From contig JAUXFE010000023.1 of NCBI GenBank assembly GCA_030620215.1, positions 1-8,542 of the forward strand: a DNA stretch of 8,542 bases. The letters are read 5' to 3'. The translations under genes were made by a program, and so were the position numbers. The stretch is from Candidatus Peregrinibacteria bacterium (GTDB lineage Bacteria > Patescibacteria > Gracilibacteria > UM-FILTER-43-11). Numbering within the stretch: the first letter of the stretch is position 1; each line of letters begins with the position of its first letter. The notes beneath the pieces were generated by a model. The model did no database searches. It worked only from the letters and a program-made list of their open reading frames with translations, and had not been told where the DNA came from. Below are positions 1 through 7,960 of the stretch, piece by piece.

Positions 1-84
1 AATTGGATCTTCTTTTGGTTAAATGTATTTTTTGCGATCTTCGCGGGATATTACGCAATACGACTGCTTAAAAAGGCTACCTAA
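1..84 (+). CDS. Integral membrane protein, C-terminal end only (5' end outside window)
   Basis: The first frame of the + strand is open from base 1 to a TAA at 82-84 and encodes 27 residues. They form one strongly hydrophobic stretch (WIFFWLNVFFAIFAGYYAI) followed by a basic tail (RLLKKAT). This is the pattern of a final transmembrane helix with its positive end in the cytoplasm. The gene converges on the PBP gene, whose stop codon begins at base 77, so the two ends overlap by 8 bp and share no intergenic terminator. The family cannot be named from 27 residues. A chance open frame is possible at this length, but the hydrophobic-then-basic pattern and the abutting stop codons argue for a real gene end. 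This is inference, with moderate confidence. Confidence 0.5.
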   Translation, partial: NWIFFWLNVFFAIFAGYYAIRLLKKAT

Positions 85-3000
85 CTACAATCGGCACACG
101 TTGACTAAAGCGCAATTTGCCGTCCTCCAGTTTAATTTGAAGATAAAGCTCATAACGGCCTGCCGGAGGTGAATCCCAGATAAATGTGTATGTTTGAGCA
201 TCACCGGATGCTGTTGTGATGGTTGTTGAGCGACTGCTGTCTTCTTTTTTAGCAAATACAGTTAACTCTTTTAAATTGCTTCTGTCTTCATTGGATAAAT
301 AGGCTTTTATAAGAACGGTGCCACCTTCACTGAATGAGACATTTTTAGTTGGCTCAATAATGCGTGAATCACCTGTTAAATTATTATCTGATTCTCCTGA
401 TTTTATTATTATATTATCCGTGGATTTATTTTTTGCATAGTCATAAGCTATTGCTTTTAGCTCATGTTGACCGACCTTTGGTACGGTAAATTGCCAGACA
501 AACGGTGGTGTTCTAACGGTTTCTTGTAATTTACCACCTAAATAGAATTCTACTTTAAGTATGTCCCCATTTGGGTCTTTCGCATCCACCTGAGCCACCA
601 TTAATTCGCCTGTGGTTAATTTAGAACCATCGCCAGGATATGTGAAAGAAATAGTTGGTGGGATTTTATCTTCTCCTATTTTAATTTTAATAGAAGATTG
701 ACTGGAGCGATATAGTTCATCGAAAACAATTGCTTTGATTATGTGGATGGATCCTTTTTTGGTTCGTGAAGATATTTCTATATTACCTTTGTAGGGTGAG
801 CTTTCAGCTGTGTGAACCAATTTATCATCCCAATAATAATCAACCTTCTCTATTCCGGCAGGGGAGTCTATATCTACCCATACACCAATAAAAGGCGGGC
901 TGACTTCGCTGTTGGATTTTGGTGAAGTAATTTTAATTTCCGGTTTGGTATCCATTGTATCAGCCGTGTGTATATCATCAAATTCTTCCGGCGGTGCTTC
1001 GTCCTGATCATTTTTTTCTGCCCATTTACGTACTGCCTCCTCCCAATTTGTATTGTCTGGCAGTATGGAGTGGTGGTTGTAATAAGCTTTTTCTTCAATG
1101 GCTTCCGGTGGTGTGTATTCCGTTGCCAACTTGCCGGATACTTTATCTATTTCAACAACCTGATAACCATCGTCGTATCCCTGCAGAGCAGAAAAGCTGG
1201 CAAAAATACCAGTAGCTATTTCTTCTTCCGGAGTGTGTTCAGACGGAAGTTTACCGGATTTTTTGGATACTTTGATATATTTAATACCTTCAGGTTTTTC
1301 GAATTGTTCATTTGGCATATCTTTTGTGGCTTCAGACATGAATGCTTTCCAAATAGGTGCCGCAACATCCAAGCCACTGGCTTTTAATGATAAGTGGTCA
1401 CCATTTGCGTTACCTGCCCATACACCTGCTACAAGGTGACGAGTGTAGCCCATAGTCCACGTGTCGAATGGATAATTAATATCATTTTTCTTTTTGTTAG
1501 ACGTACCTGTTTTCGCACCATTGGTGTGGCCAGGAACGGTTAACATGCTTCTCCAATATTCATCCGGACGAGCTTCTGTATCGCTTAATACATTATTGAT
1601 AAGATAAGCAACCTGAGGATCAAGTATTAAATCCCGTTTTTTAGGTGCTTCATATTCCTCCAGAATATTTCCATTTCTATCTTCAACTTTTAATATTGCT
1701 ACAGAATCAGTTCGGTAACCTCCGTTGGCAAATACGCTATAAGCTCCTACATGATCCAGCAAACGGACCTCACCTGCACCAAGCCCTAAAGACACACCAT
1801 ACCAATCATCGGATTGGTTGAGGCCAAGACCCATTTTGCGTGCTAAATCCAGCACATTGGGTACTCCGGCGAGGTGCGTTGCTTTAATAGCAGGAATGTT
1901 TAAAGAAGCACCGAGCCCTTGGCGCATACTTACAGGACCGCGGAACTCGCCATCAAAATTTTCCGGCTCATACCAGCCCCCAAACTTTGTTCTGACGTCA
2001 TAAACCACCGTACTGGGTGCGTAGCCCTGTAAAAAAGCCGCAGCATATGCAATGGGCTTAAATGATGAGCCCGGTAGTCGAGAACGTAGAGAAATATTAA
2101 CCTTACCGTCGATTTCATCATCCCAGAAATCTCTTGACCCGACCATTGCTAAAATTTCTCCGGTATCCGGATCCATGGCTACAAGACTGGCGTTGGTTGC
2201 CAGAAAATTTGCTTCGTTGTGTTCAGCTCTACTGTCGACCGCATTATCAGCGGCTTCCTGCATTAGGCTATTAATAGTTGTGGTTATGCGCAAACCTCCT
2301 TTTTCAATTGTATCTTTTCCATATTTTTCTTCTAAAAGCCCCCGGACATACATAACAAAATGTGGAGCTATAATGCTCTCCCTAAAAGGAACAAATTCGA
2401 TCATATTTGCTTCTGCCAAAGCTTCTTTTGCTTCTTCGTCAGTTACATAACCTAGCTCAGCCATGCGGGTTAAAACAAAATCAACACGGCCTTTTACATA
2501 TATTTCTACTGTTTCTTCTGTGCCAGAGGACTCTTCTTCATCATCATCATCTTCTTCGCTATCGCCAAAAACATATGTTTTACCCAATAATCCTTTACTT
2601 ACAAAATCTGAGTTATGCGCGACCAGATCCTGTTCGGATCGGATGTTTAAGCGCAGGATCTCTGATTCGTCTAAATTGATCTGAACATGTTTATTGTTAC
2701 CATATGGGGAATAATAAGTCGGAGCTTTTGGGATGGCGGCGAGAATGGCGCTTTCTGCAAGTGTTAATTCAACAGCTGGTTTATCAAAAAATGTCTGGGC
2801 AGCAACTTCAACCCCAAAAATATTTGAGCCATACGGAATGCGGTTTAAATACATTTCAAGAATTTCATCTTTACTATATTTGCTTTCCAATTTCAGCGCG
2901 AGAATTATTTCTTTTAACTTACGGGAATATGTTCTTTCCGGACTCAGAAAAGCATTTTTAACAAACTGCTGAGTAATTGTTGAACCCCCTCTCGACTGTG

Positions 3001-3409
3001 AACATATGTGGAGTTCGTAGCAAATAGCTTTAATAATCGCTCCGACATCAATACCCGGATGATTATAAAATTGATCATCTTCAATGGCCAATGCAGACTG
3101 AGCGGCATATGTGGATATTTGATCCATTGGGACTATTTTGCGATTTTCATCACCATGTATCGTATATAATACATTCCCATCTCTATCTAAAATCATACTG
3201 GATTGAGCCGCAACAAGGTTTTGGATGTTATTTATGTTCGGCAGGCTGGGGAGTATGACAACAAGCACAAGCAACATCATCAAAAGTATGATGCCGACTA
3301 TACCAGCCAATATATATCTGATTATTTTACCTGTGAATGGATTTTTCTTTTTGAAAAAAGCCTGTTGTTTTCTTAACCGCATCCAGATTTTTGAAAAATG
3401 TTGTTTCAT
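77..3409 (-). CDS. Class A (bifunctional) penicillin-binding protein, PBP1A family, with C-terminal Ig-like domains
   Basis: This 1110-residue protein polymerises and cross-links peptidoglycan outside the cell membrane. A basic cytoplasmic tail precedes one membrane anchor (about 32-53). The GT51 glycosyltransferase domain (about 75-235) has EDDQFYNHPG with catalytic Glu110, GGSTITQQ (141-148), RKLKE (Glu167) and ILEMYLNRIPYG (183-194). An unusual insertion (about 237-305) carries an acidic run at 284-299. The transpeptidase domain (about 405-690) has SSFK with nucleophile Ser448, SLN (502-504) and KTGT (633-636), so both active sites look intact. A linker with two related SGKL-x-E-x-TP motifs (718-726, 758-767) leads to three beta-rich Ig-like segments (about 822-911, 917-1003, 1016-1110). 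Ig tails of this kind are common in Patescibacteria. The start, 11 bp after mfd, has no clear Shine-Dalgarno; Met10 is an alternative. Function is confident; the role of the tail (wall or surface binding) is inferred. Confidence 0.96.
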   Translation of the reverse strand: MKQHFSKIWMRLRKQQAFFKKKNPFTGKIIRYILAGIVGIILLMMLLVLVVILPSLPNINNIQNLVAAQSSMILDRDGNVLYTIHGDENRKIVPMDQISTYAAQSALAIEDDQFYNHPGIDVGAIIKAICYELHICSQSRGGSTITQQFVKNAFLSPERTYSRKLKEIILALKLESKYSKDEILEMYLNRIPYGSNIFGVEVAAQTFFDKPAVELTLAESAILAAIPKAPTYYSPYGNNKHVQINLDESEILRLNIRSEQDLVAHNSDFVSKGLLGKTYVFGDSEEDDDDEEESSGTEETVEIYVKGRVDFVLTRMAELGYVTDEEAKEALAEANMIEFVPFRESIIAPHFVMYVRGLLEEKYGKDTIEKGGLRITTTINSLMQEAADNAVDSRAEHNEANFLATNASLVAMDPDTGEILAMVGSRDFWDDEIDGKVNISLRSRLPGSSFKPIAYAAAFLQGYAPSTVVYDVRTKFGGWYEPENFDGEFRGPVSMRQGLGASLNIPAIKATHLAGVPNVLDLARKMGLGLNQSDDWYGVSLGLGAGEVRLLDHVGAYSVFANGGYRTDSVAILKVEDRNGNILEEYEAPKKRDLILDPQVAYLINNVLSDTEARPDEYWRSMLTVPGHTNGAKTGTSNKKKNDINYPFDTWTMGYTRHLVAGVWAGNANGDHLSLKASGLDVAAPIWKAFMSEATKDMPNEQFEKPEGIKYIKVSKKSGKLPSEHTPEEEIATGIFASFSALQGYDDGYQVVEIDKVSGKLATEYTPPEAIEEKAYYNHHSILPDNTNWEEAVRKWAEKNDQDEAPPEEFDDIHTADTMDTKPEIKITSPKSNSEVSPPFIGVWVDIDSPAGIEKVDYYWDDKLVHTAESSPYKGNIEISSRTKKGSIHIIKAIVFDELYRSSQSSIKIKIGEDKIPPTISFTYPGDGSKLTTGELMVAQVDAKDPNGDILKVEFYLGGKLQETVRTPPFVWQFTVPKVGQHELKAIAYDYAKNKSTDNIIIKSGESDNNLTGDSRIIEPTKNVSFSEGGTVLIKAYLSNEDRSNLKELTVFAKKEDSSRSTTITTASGDAQTYTFIWDSPPAGRYELYLQIKLEDGKLRFSQRVPIVVR
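2532..2557. repeat. Trinucleotide microsatellite (TCT/TCA repeats) inside the PBP gene
   Basis: Tandem TCT and TCA triplets lie in frame within the PBP gene. On the coding strand they read GAA/GAT and encode the run EEDDDDEEE (285-293) in the loop between the glycosyltransferase and transpeptidase domains. Gain or loss of triplets by slippage would keep the reading frame and only change the length of an acidic linker. Confidence 0.7.
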
Positions 3410-3420
3410 AGTTTAATGAC

Positions 3421-6400
3421 TTAAGTTTTCTTTCCTTTTTTGTATAGGTGGGACTCTGTTTTGGTGTTGTTTTCTTTAAGAAGATCTTTTGGTATTAAGT
3501 GTTTTATATTTTCTTTGAGCATTTCAGACCAATTAAAACCTAAATTTTTCATATCGATTTTTAATTTATCACCGCTTATAAGCCACCTTGTATTATTTTT
3601 TAATAAATTCATAATTTGCTCAGCTGTAACCGTAGGGCTCATATGCAAAATTATCTGGCGTCTCGCATCACCCATTGGTATTGATTTTATATTGATCAAG
3701 CCTGCCATTTTAGCCAAAATCTTTATTTGTAATATCTGGAATAAATTACCTACCTGATGAGGGAAATGCCCGTATTCCGCAATTAAATCCTCTTGGAATT
3801 CTTCCAGTAATCCCAAATTATCAACAGAGGATAGTTTTTGATAAACATTGATTTTGTCTTTTGTATCGGGTATATAGCTATCCGGTATAAATGCTTCTGT
3901 TGGCAGTTCGATGGAAACATCCGGTCTTACAGTTTCTGTCGTAGGAGTTATGCCTGCGCGCATTTCATCAATTGTTTTGTTAAGCATGCGCAAAAAGTGA
4001 TTTACACCTACTGCGCGGATTGTTCCATGCTGACTCACACCTAAAATATCACCTGCTCCGCGAATTTCTAAATCACGCATGGCAACCTGAAAGCCGGACC
4101 CCAGCTCACTGGCATCAACAATTGCTTTTAGTCTTTTTTTGGCATCCAATCTCAATTGACGAGATTGATATAAAAAATAAGCATGTGCTTGGATTTTACT
4201 GCGCCCTATCCTCCCCCTCAGCTGGTAAAGCTGTGCCAGACCAAAGTTTTCCGCATCATCGACAATCAATGTATTGGCGTTAGGCAAATCTATTCCATTT
4301 TCAATAATCGTTGAGGAAACCAAGACGTCATATTCCTTGTTCTTAAACGCCATAATGCGTTGTTCCAGATCAGCGGGGACCAGTTGCCCATGAGCGACAA
4401 TAAATTTAACATTTGGCATCATTTTTCTGAGCTTTTCTGCAATACTTTCAATTGTTTCCACCCTATTGTGTAAAAAGTACACCTGCCCCTTACGATTTGT
4501 TTCATATGTTATAGCATCTATTATAAGCTTATCGCTGTATCTTCTGACTTCTGTAATGATCGGCAGGCGACCTGGCGGTGGAGTGGTGATAGTTGAAATA
4601 TCTCTGAATTTATTTAAGGCCAGATTAAGCGTGCGTGGGATAGGTGTCGCAGTTAATGTGAGTATATCGATTTGATTACGTATCTCTTTAAACCTTTCTT
4701 TTTGTTTAACGCCAAAACGCTGTTCTTCGTCAATGATCACCAAACCTAAATTAAAAAATTCTACATCTTCCTGTAATAGTCTATGTGTGCCGATTATTAT
4801 ATCTATGTCACCTTTTTTTAATTTCTCTAAAATATTTCTTTGTTCTTTGGGTGAACGGAAACGGCTTAACATCTCAAAGCGTGTGCTAAACCCTTTTGTG
4901 CGTTTTGCAAACGACTTGAAGTGTTGATCCGCCAGAATTGTAATAGGAGCGATAAAGGCGACTTGCTTGCCCCCCTGTACGGCTTTAAATGCTGCTCTCA
5001 TGGCCACTTCTGTTTTACCAAAACCAACATCCCCGCAAATCAAACGATCCATAGGCTGATCTGTTTCCATATCGTTTTTTACATCCTGAATTGACTTCAT
5101 CTGCCCCGGAGTTTCTTCGTATGGAAACGCGGCATCAAATTTCCTTTGGTCATCGGTATCCGGACCGTAATTATGGCCTTTTACCTGAGCACGTTTCGCA
5201 TATAGTTCGAGAAGTTCTTTAGCAATTATTTGAGTTTCTTTTTTGATCTTTTGGCTGACTGTTTTCCATTCTATGGCTCCGAGACGGCTAAGCTGAGGTT
5301 CATGATCTTCGCCACCGACATATTTACTGATTTTATCGGCCTGATCGATCGGTATAAACAATCTGTCATTTTCCGCATATGCAATTTCGAGGTATTCACG
5401 ATGAATATCATCAATAGTTTTAGGTACCACACCCAAGAAGCGACCTATTCCGTGATCCATATGAACGATTAAATCACCAACTCTTAAGCCTGTCAGGAAG
5501 TCCAGATTAATTTTCTGGCTACCCCTACTCTTAGCGACACGACTCAAATTGAAAATTTCTTTATCCGTTAAAAGCTGGATGTTGTATTGAACATTTTGAA
5601 AAGAGCTTGGGATATTTTCTAAATCTCCGGCATCTATGATAGTTATTTTTGAATCCGGGTCGTTTTTAAGAGAGTAGCGGATGTTTTCTTCATCAAATAT
5701 GTTTGTAATTTCTTTTACGCGTTTCGTTAGTATGTTTATTTTCCATTCTCTTTGGATCTTATCCCTTAAATCATTTAATAAATCAAAGATGTTGTAATAC
5801 TTCAGAACGGACAGGTATCGGAGGTGAAAATATTGTTCATCTGTTTTTGGGAATGAGGTAAAGAGAAGCTTTTCTGCAGGGATGGAATCGATAACATCTG
5901 CCATTAACCGATCTTGCTCATCAATATCGTCTATGATTATTAAATCATCCGCAGTTATATGGTTTATAATTGTATCTTCGGTTTCTGTGATGTTAATCGG
6001 GAGGAAATCAATTGTTTTTAATTTTTCGCCAAGCTGTTTTGTTTCCTGATCATACAGCCAAATACCTGCCACTTTATCGTAATCAACTTCAATTTTTATA
6101 AGCAAATCATAGTTTGGCGGGTGTATGTTAACCACGCCTCCGGATCTTCTGTATTCTCCTTTTTGCAATGTGACGTCAGCGCTGGCTTTATATCCCATTT
6201 GGATTAATTTGTTGAAAAATTCAACAGTTCTCATGTCTTGCCCACTAGTCACCACTATCCCCGCTTCTTTTATTTTGTCATATGTCGGCATTGGGGCGTT
6301 TATATTTTTGCCATCCACTAAATATATCTGCCCTTGTTTTTCATGTATATTAACAATCGTTTCCGTTATTCTGTAGTCATCCTGTCCGTTCGCTAACAAG

Positions 6401-6645
6401 TTATCTAAGGCTATAATCGGATTATCACTCCAAAAAGGAATGTTGTTTTGGGTATCATAAATTTCTTTATTATCATTTACTATCCAAAAAACATTTTTAA
6501 ATTTATGTGTTTTCAACAGATCCCCAACCAAATAACTTTTAGCTGTTATGTTGCTTACACCAGAAATAACCAGAGGCGAATCTGGCTTGAGGACACTAAA
6601 AATGTCACGATGAACCGATTTAGGAAAATAAGAATATATATTCAT
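3421..6645 (-). CDS. mfd: Transcription-repair coupling factor Mfd
   Basis: Mfd removes RNA polymerase stalled at DNA lesions and recruits UvrA for excision repair. I take the ATG at 6645, giving 1074 residues. An upstream TTG at 6672 would add nine residues with no conserved content. Residue numbers here count from the ATG. The UvrB-like N-terminal region (about 15-365) includes GEYRRSGGVVNIHPP (163-177). The RNA-polymerase-interacting domain follows from about 388 with GDLIVHMDHGIGRF. The RecG-like translocase has Walker A GDVGFGKTE (538-546), the DEEQ box (639-642), TATPIPRTL (665-673) and motif VI QLRGRIGRS (808-816). The TRG-like element ends in RDLEIRGAGDILG (857-869) and the C-terminal domain follows from about 915. 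Length is slightly below the 1148 residues of E. coli Mfd, with no domain missing. It lies 82 bp after dnaN and 11 bp before the PBP gene, probably co-transcribed. The weak GGA just before the ATG is the only ribosome-binding hint. Confidence 0.97.
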   Translation of the reverse strand: MNIYSYFPKSVHRDIFSVLKPDSPLVISGVSNITAKSYLVGDLLKTHKFKNVFWIVNDNKEIYDTQNNIPFWSDNPIIALDNLLANGQDDYRITETIVNIHEKQGQIYLVDGKNINAPMPTYDKIKEAGIVVTSGQDMRTVEFFNKLIQMGYKASADVTLQKGEYRRSGGVVNIHPPNYDLLIKIEVDYDKVAGIWLYDQETKQLGEKLKTIDFLPINITETEDTIINHITADDLIIIDDIDEQDRLMADVIDSIPAEKLLFTSFPKTDEQYFHLRYLSVLKYYNIFDLLNDLRDKIQREWKINILTKRVKEITNIFDEENIRYSLKNDPDSKITIIDAGDLENIPSSFQNVQYNIQLLTDKEIFNLSRVAKSRGSQKINLDFLTGLRVGDLIVHMDHGIGRFLGVVPKTIDDIHREYLEIAYAENDRLFIPIDQADKISKYVGGEDHEPQLSRLGAIEWKTVSQKIKKETQIIAKELLELYAKRAQVKGHNYGPDTDDQRKFDAAFPYEETPGQMKSIQDVKNDMETDQPMDRLICGDVGFGKTEVAMRAAFKAVQGGKQVAFIAPITILADQHFKSFAKRTKGFSTRFEMLSRFRSPKEQRNILEKLKKGDIDIIIGTHRLLQEDVEFFNLGLVIIDEEQRFGVKQKERFKEIRNQIDILTLTATPIPRTLNLALNKFRDISTITTPPPGRLPIITEVRRYSDKLIIDAITYETNRKGQVYFLHNRVETIESIAEKLRKMMPNVKFIVAHGQLVPADLEQRIMAFKNKEYDVLVSSTIIENGIDLPNANTLIVDDAENFGLAQLYQLRGRIGRSKIQAHAYFLYQSRQLRLDAKKRLKAIVDASELGSGFQVAMRDLEIRGAGDILGVSQHGTIRAVGVNHFLRMLNKTIDEMRAGITPTTETVRPDVSIELPTEAFIPDSYIPDTKDKINVYQKLSSVDNLGLLEEFQEDLIAEYGHFPHQVGNLFQILQIKILAKMAGLINIKSIPMGDARRQIILHMSPTVTAEQIMNLLKNNTRWLISGDKLKIDMKNLGFNWSEMLKENIKHLIPKDLLKENNTKTESHLYKKGKKT

Positions 6646-6662
6646 TGTTTCCACAACGACAT

Positions 6663-6702
6663 AACGACACAACTAATATTACTAATATTATGTTGTTTCG
6701 TT
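6663..6702. repeat. Nested inverted repeat in the dnaN-mfd intergenic gap
   Basis: The arms AACGACACAAC (6663-6673) and GTTGTTTCGTT (6692-6702) pair at 10 of 11 positions. Between them sit two copies of the palindrome TAATATTA (6674-6681 and 6683-6690) separated by one C. On the minus-strand transcript this would fold into a long AU-rich hairpin ending 17 nt before the mfd ATG. No U-run follows on that strand, so it is not a standard intrinsic terminator. It may instead be a processing site, an mRNA-stability element or a protein-binding dyad; which of these is unknown. Confidence 0.6.
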
Positions 6703-6705
6703 GTT

Positions 6706-6722
6706 TTGTAATTTCGTTACAA
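6706..6722. repeat. Small inverted repeat just after the dnaN stop codon
   Basis: TTGTAA (6706-6711) and TTACAA (6717-6722) form a perfect 6-bp dyad with a 5-nt loop, 5 bp from the dnaN stop codon. An alternative overlapping pairing is CGTTGT (6699-6704) with ACAACG (6719-6724). On the minus-strand transcript no T-run follows. It is therefore a weak hairpin rather than a terminator, and agrees with read-through from dnaN into mfd. Confidence 0.4.
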
Positions 6723-6727
6723 CGTTA

Positions 6728-7825
6728 TTAAATTTTTAAGGGCATGATTATGTGAGTATAATCACTTTTTTCTTTTGGTTTAACTATAATCGGGGTTATT
6801 TTTTCACCTATTTCTAATATTACTTCTTTGCCACCAATATTATTTAAAATATCTAATACAAATTGGGAATTAAGTGCAATTTCGTTGTCTTCTCCTTCTG
6901 TTTTTGTTTTAAGTGTAATTTCACCTTCACCATATTGAGTTGTCTCAGTTGTAATAGTTGCTCCTTCTTTGGTGGTTTTCAAAATTATTTTATTATTATT
7001 TTCTTTCGCAAAAATGTTAATGCGTTTTAGTATTAGGGCTATTTCTTCTATATCAAAATGTACTTTTGTTTTGGTTGATTTGGGTATTATCTGTTCATAA
7101 TTAGGAAATTGGCCCTCGATTAATCTAGAGGTTAACTGGACCGCCCCCACGGAGAACAATACTTGATTTTTAGAGACTACAACATCAACCTCTTCTTCTT
7201 TTAGTGTATCTAGAATATACCCCAATTCCACAATGGTTTTTGCTGGTATTATGCATTTAATATCACCAGCGGCTTTGGTGACTGTAATGGTTTTTTCGGC
7301 CAATCTATAACTATCTGTTGCCACCATTTTTAATTGATCTTTTTCAACAAAGAAATACACTCCGGCTAAAACTGGACGGGTGGTGTTTAATGCCGCGGCA
7401 AAAACTACTTGCTGTATCGCTTCTTTTAGATCTTTTGATTTTGTTGTTATCCCACCCTCTTTTTCAACTGTTGGTATTGGTGGGAACTCTGCAGATGGGA
7501 TTCCTTTGATTTTTGATGTTGAATCCTCTGTTTTGATCACAATATCTCCTTCTTCGGCTGTTATATTCACTTTTTCATCTTTTAAATAACTAATGTAATT
7601 AGTGAATAGTTTTGATGGAATCGTAACCTCACCTTCGTTTTTTACCTCTGTCTCTATCCAGTAGGTTATTGCGATTTCTAGATTTGTTGTTGTGAAGTAA
7701 AGTTTTTTAGCTTCTGCTTTTAATAAAACATTATTAAGAACGGGGAGTGTGTTATTTGCATCTACCGCTTTGTTCGTAATGTTTAGGGCGCTAAATAAAT
7801 CTTTTTGTAAACAGGTTAAACGCAT
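6728..7825 (-). CDS. dnaN: DNA polymerase III subunit beta (sliding clamp)
   Basis: The beta clamp is a ring-shaped homodimer that encircles DNA and tethers DNA polymerase III and many repair proteins. The protein has 365 residues, the usual size (E. coli 366), and reads as three clamp folds of about 120 residues each. Recognisable family signatures are TLPVLNNVLL (26-35), TDSYRLAEK (170-178, the family TDxxRLA motif), EGQFPNYEQIIP (237-248, usually DGxFPDYxxVIP) and the C-terminal IIMPLKI (359-365, usually MPMRL), which helps shape the peptide-binding cleft. The ATG at 7825 begins the conserved MRLTCLQKDL and is secure. It is the first gene of a probable dnaN-mfd-PBP unit, with a sigma70-like promoter 64-92 bp upstream and no Shine-Dalgarno. 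The A of the start codon lies at the base of a leader hairpin. dnaA, the usual neighbour, is not visible in the window. Confidence 0.98.
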   Translation of the reverse strand: MRLTCLQKDLFSALNITNKAVDANNTLPVLNNVLLKAEAKKLYFTTTNLEIAITYWIETEVKNEGEVTIPSKLFTNYISYLKDEKVNITAEEGDIVIKTEDSTSKIKGIPSAEFPPIPTVEKEGGITTKSKDLKEAIQQVVFAAALNTTRPVLAGVYFFVEKDQLKMVATDSYRLAEKTITVTKAAGDIKCIIPAKTIVELGYILDTLKEEEVDVVVSKNQVLFSVGAVQLTSRLIEGQFPNYEQIIPKSTKTKVHFDIEEIALILKRINIFAKENNNKIILKTTKEGATITTETTQYGEGEITLKTKTEGEDNEIALNSQFVLDILNNIGGKEVILEIGEKITPIIVKPKEKSDYTHIIMPLKI

Positions 7826-7854
7826 GTCTAATTTTTGTTAATTTTGGTTAGACA
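7825..7854 (-). promoter_or_regulatory. Leader hairpin touching the dnaN start codon
   Basis: TGTCTAA (7825-7831) and TTAGACA (7848-7854) are perfect 7-bp inverted arms around a 16-nt loop, with two possible G-U pairs extending the stem inward. In the dnaN mRNA the A of the AUG is the last base of the stem. The hairpin could modulate translation initiation or, as DNA, be an operator. A 7-bp dyad can occur by chance in AT-rich DNA, so its function is unproven. Confidence 0.4.
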
Positions 7855-7860
7855 GGAAAT

Positions 7861-7960
7861 AAAATGTATTTATTAAAATGCTGACTTTATAATATTTAAT
7901 TTTATTGTTTTTGGCAAACTAATTTTATATAATTTTTTATTAAAATACTTAATTAGTAGT
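7861..7960. other. AT-rich block, possible DNA-unwinding element
   Basis: Only 13 of these 100 bases are G or C, and 7920-7947 is an uninterrupted run of A and T. The 11-mer TTTATTAAAAT occurs twice in direct orientation (7869-7879 and 7936-7946), recalling the repeated AT-rich 13-mers of known unwinding elements. The block also contains the dnaN promoter, so its richness in A+T could partly reflect that role. Confidence 0.4.
7889..7917 (-). promoter_or_regulatory. Sigma70-type promoter for dnaN (-35 TTGCCA, 17-bp spacer, -10 TATTAT)
   Basis: On the minus strand TTGCCA (7917-7912; consensus TTGACA, one mismatch) is followed after exactly 17 bp by TATTAT (7894-7889; consensus TATAAT, one mismatch). 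The spacer and the upstream DNA are very A/T-rich. Transcription would start near 7882, leaving a 5' leader of about 57 nt before the dnaN ATG. This is the only well-spaced promoter I found facing the operon. Promoter-like matches are frequent in AT-rich DNA, so confidence is moderate. Confidence 0.55.

Noticed and set aside
25..52. GCGA/TCGC hairpin next to a T/A run as a PBP terminator
   Set aside because: The stem is only 4 bp and on the PBP transcript strand the following run is A, not T.
968..1387. 139-codon + strand open frame inside the PBP gene
   Set aside because: Opposite strand of a clearly conserved gene; composition rich in F, C and R with no family features. It is a shadow frame.
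2052..2450. 132-codon + strand open frame inside the PBP gene
   Set aside because: Antisense shadow over the well-conserved glycosyltransferase/transpeptidase boundary; serine-rich low-information translation.
3110..3118. TGTGGATAT in the PBP gene as a DnaA box
   Set aside because: Single near-match within conserved coding sequence, isolated from the AT-rich region.
6448..6711. + strand open frame covering the mfd start and the intergenic gap
   Set aside because: Mostly antisense to the mfd N-terminus with no recognisable domain or good start context.
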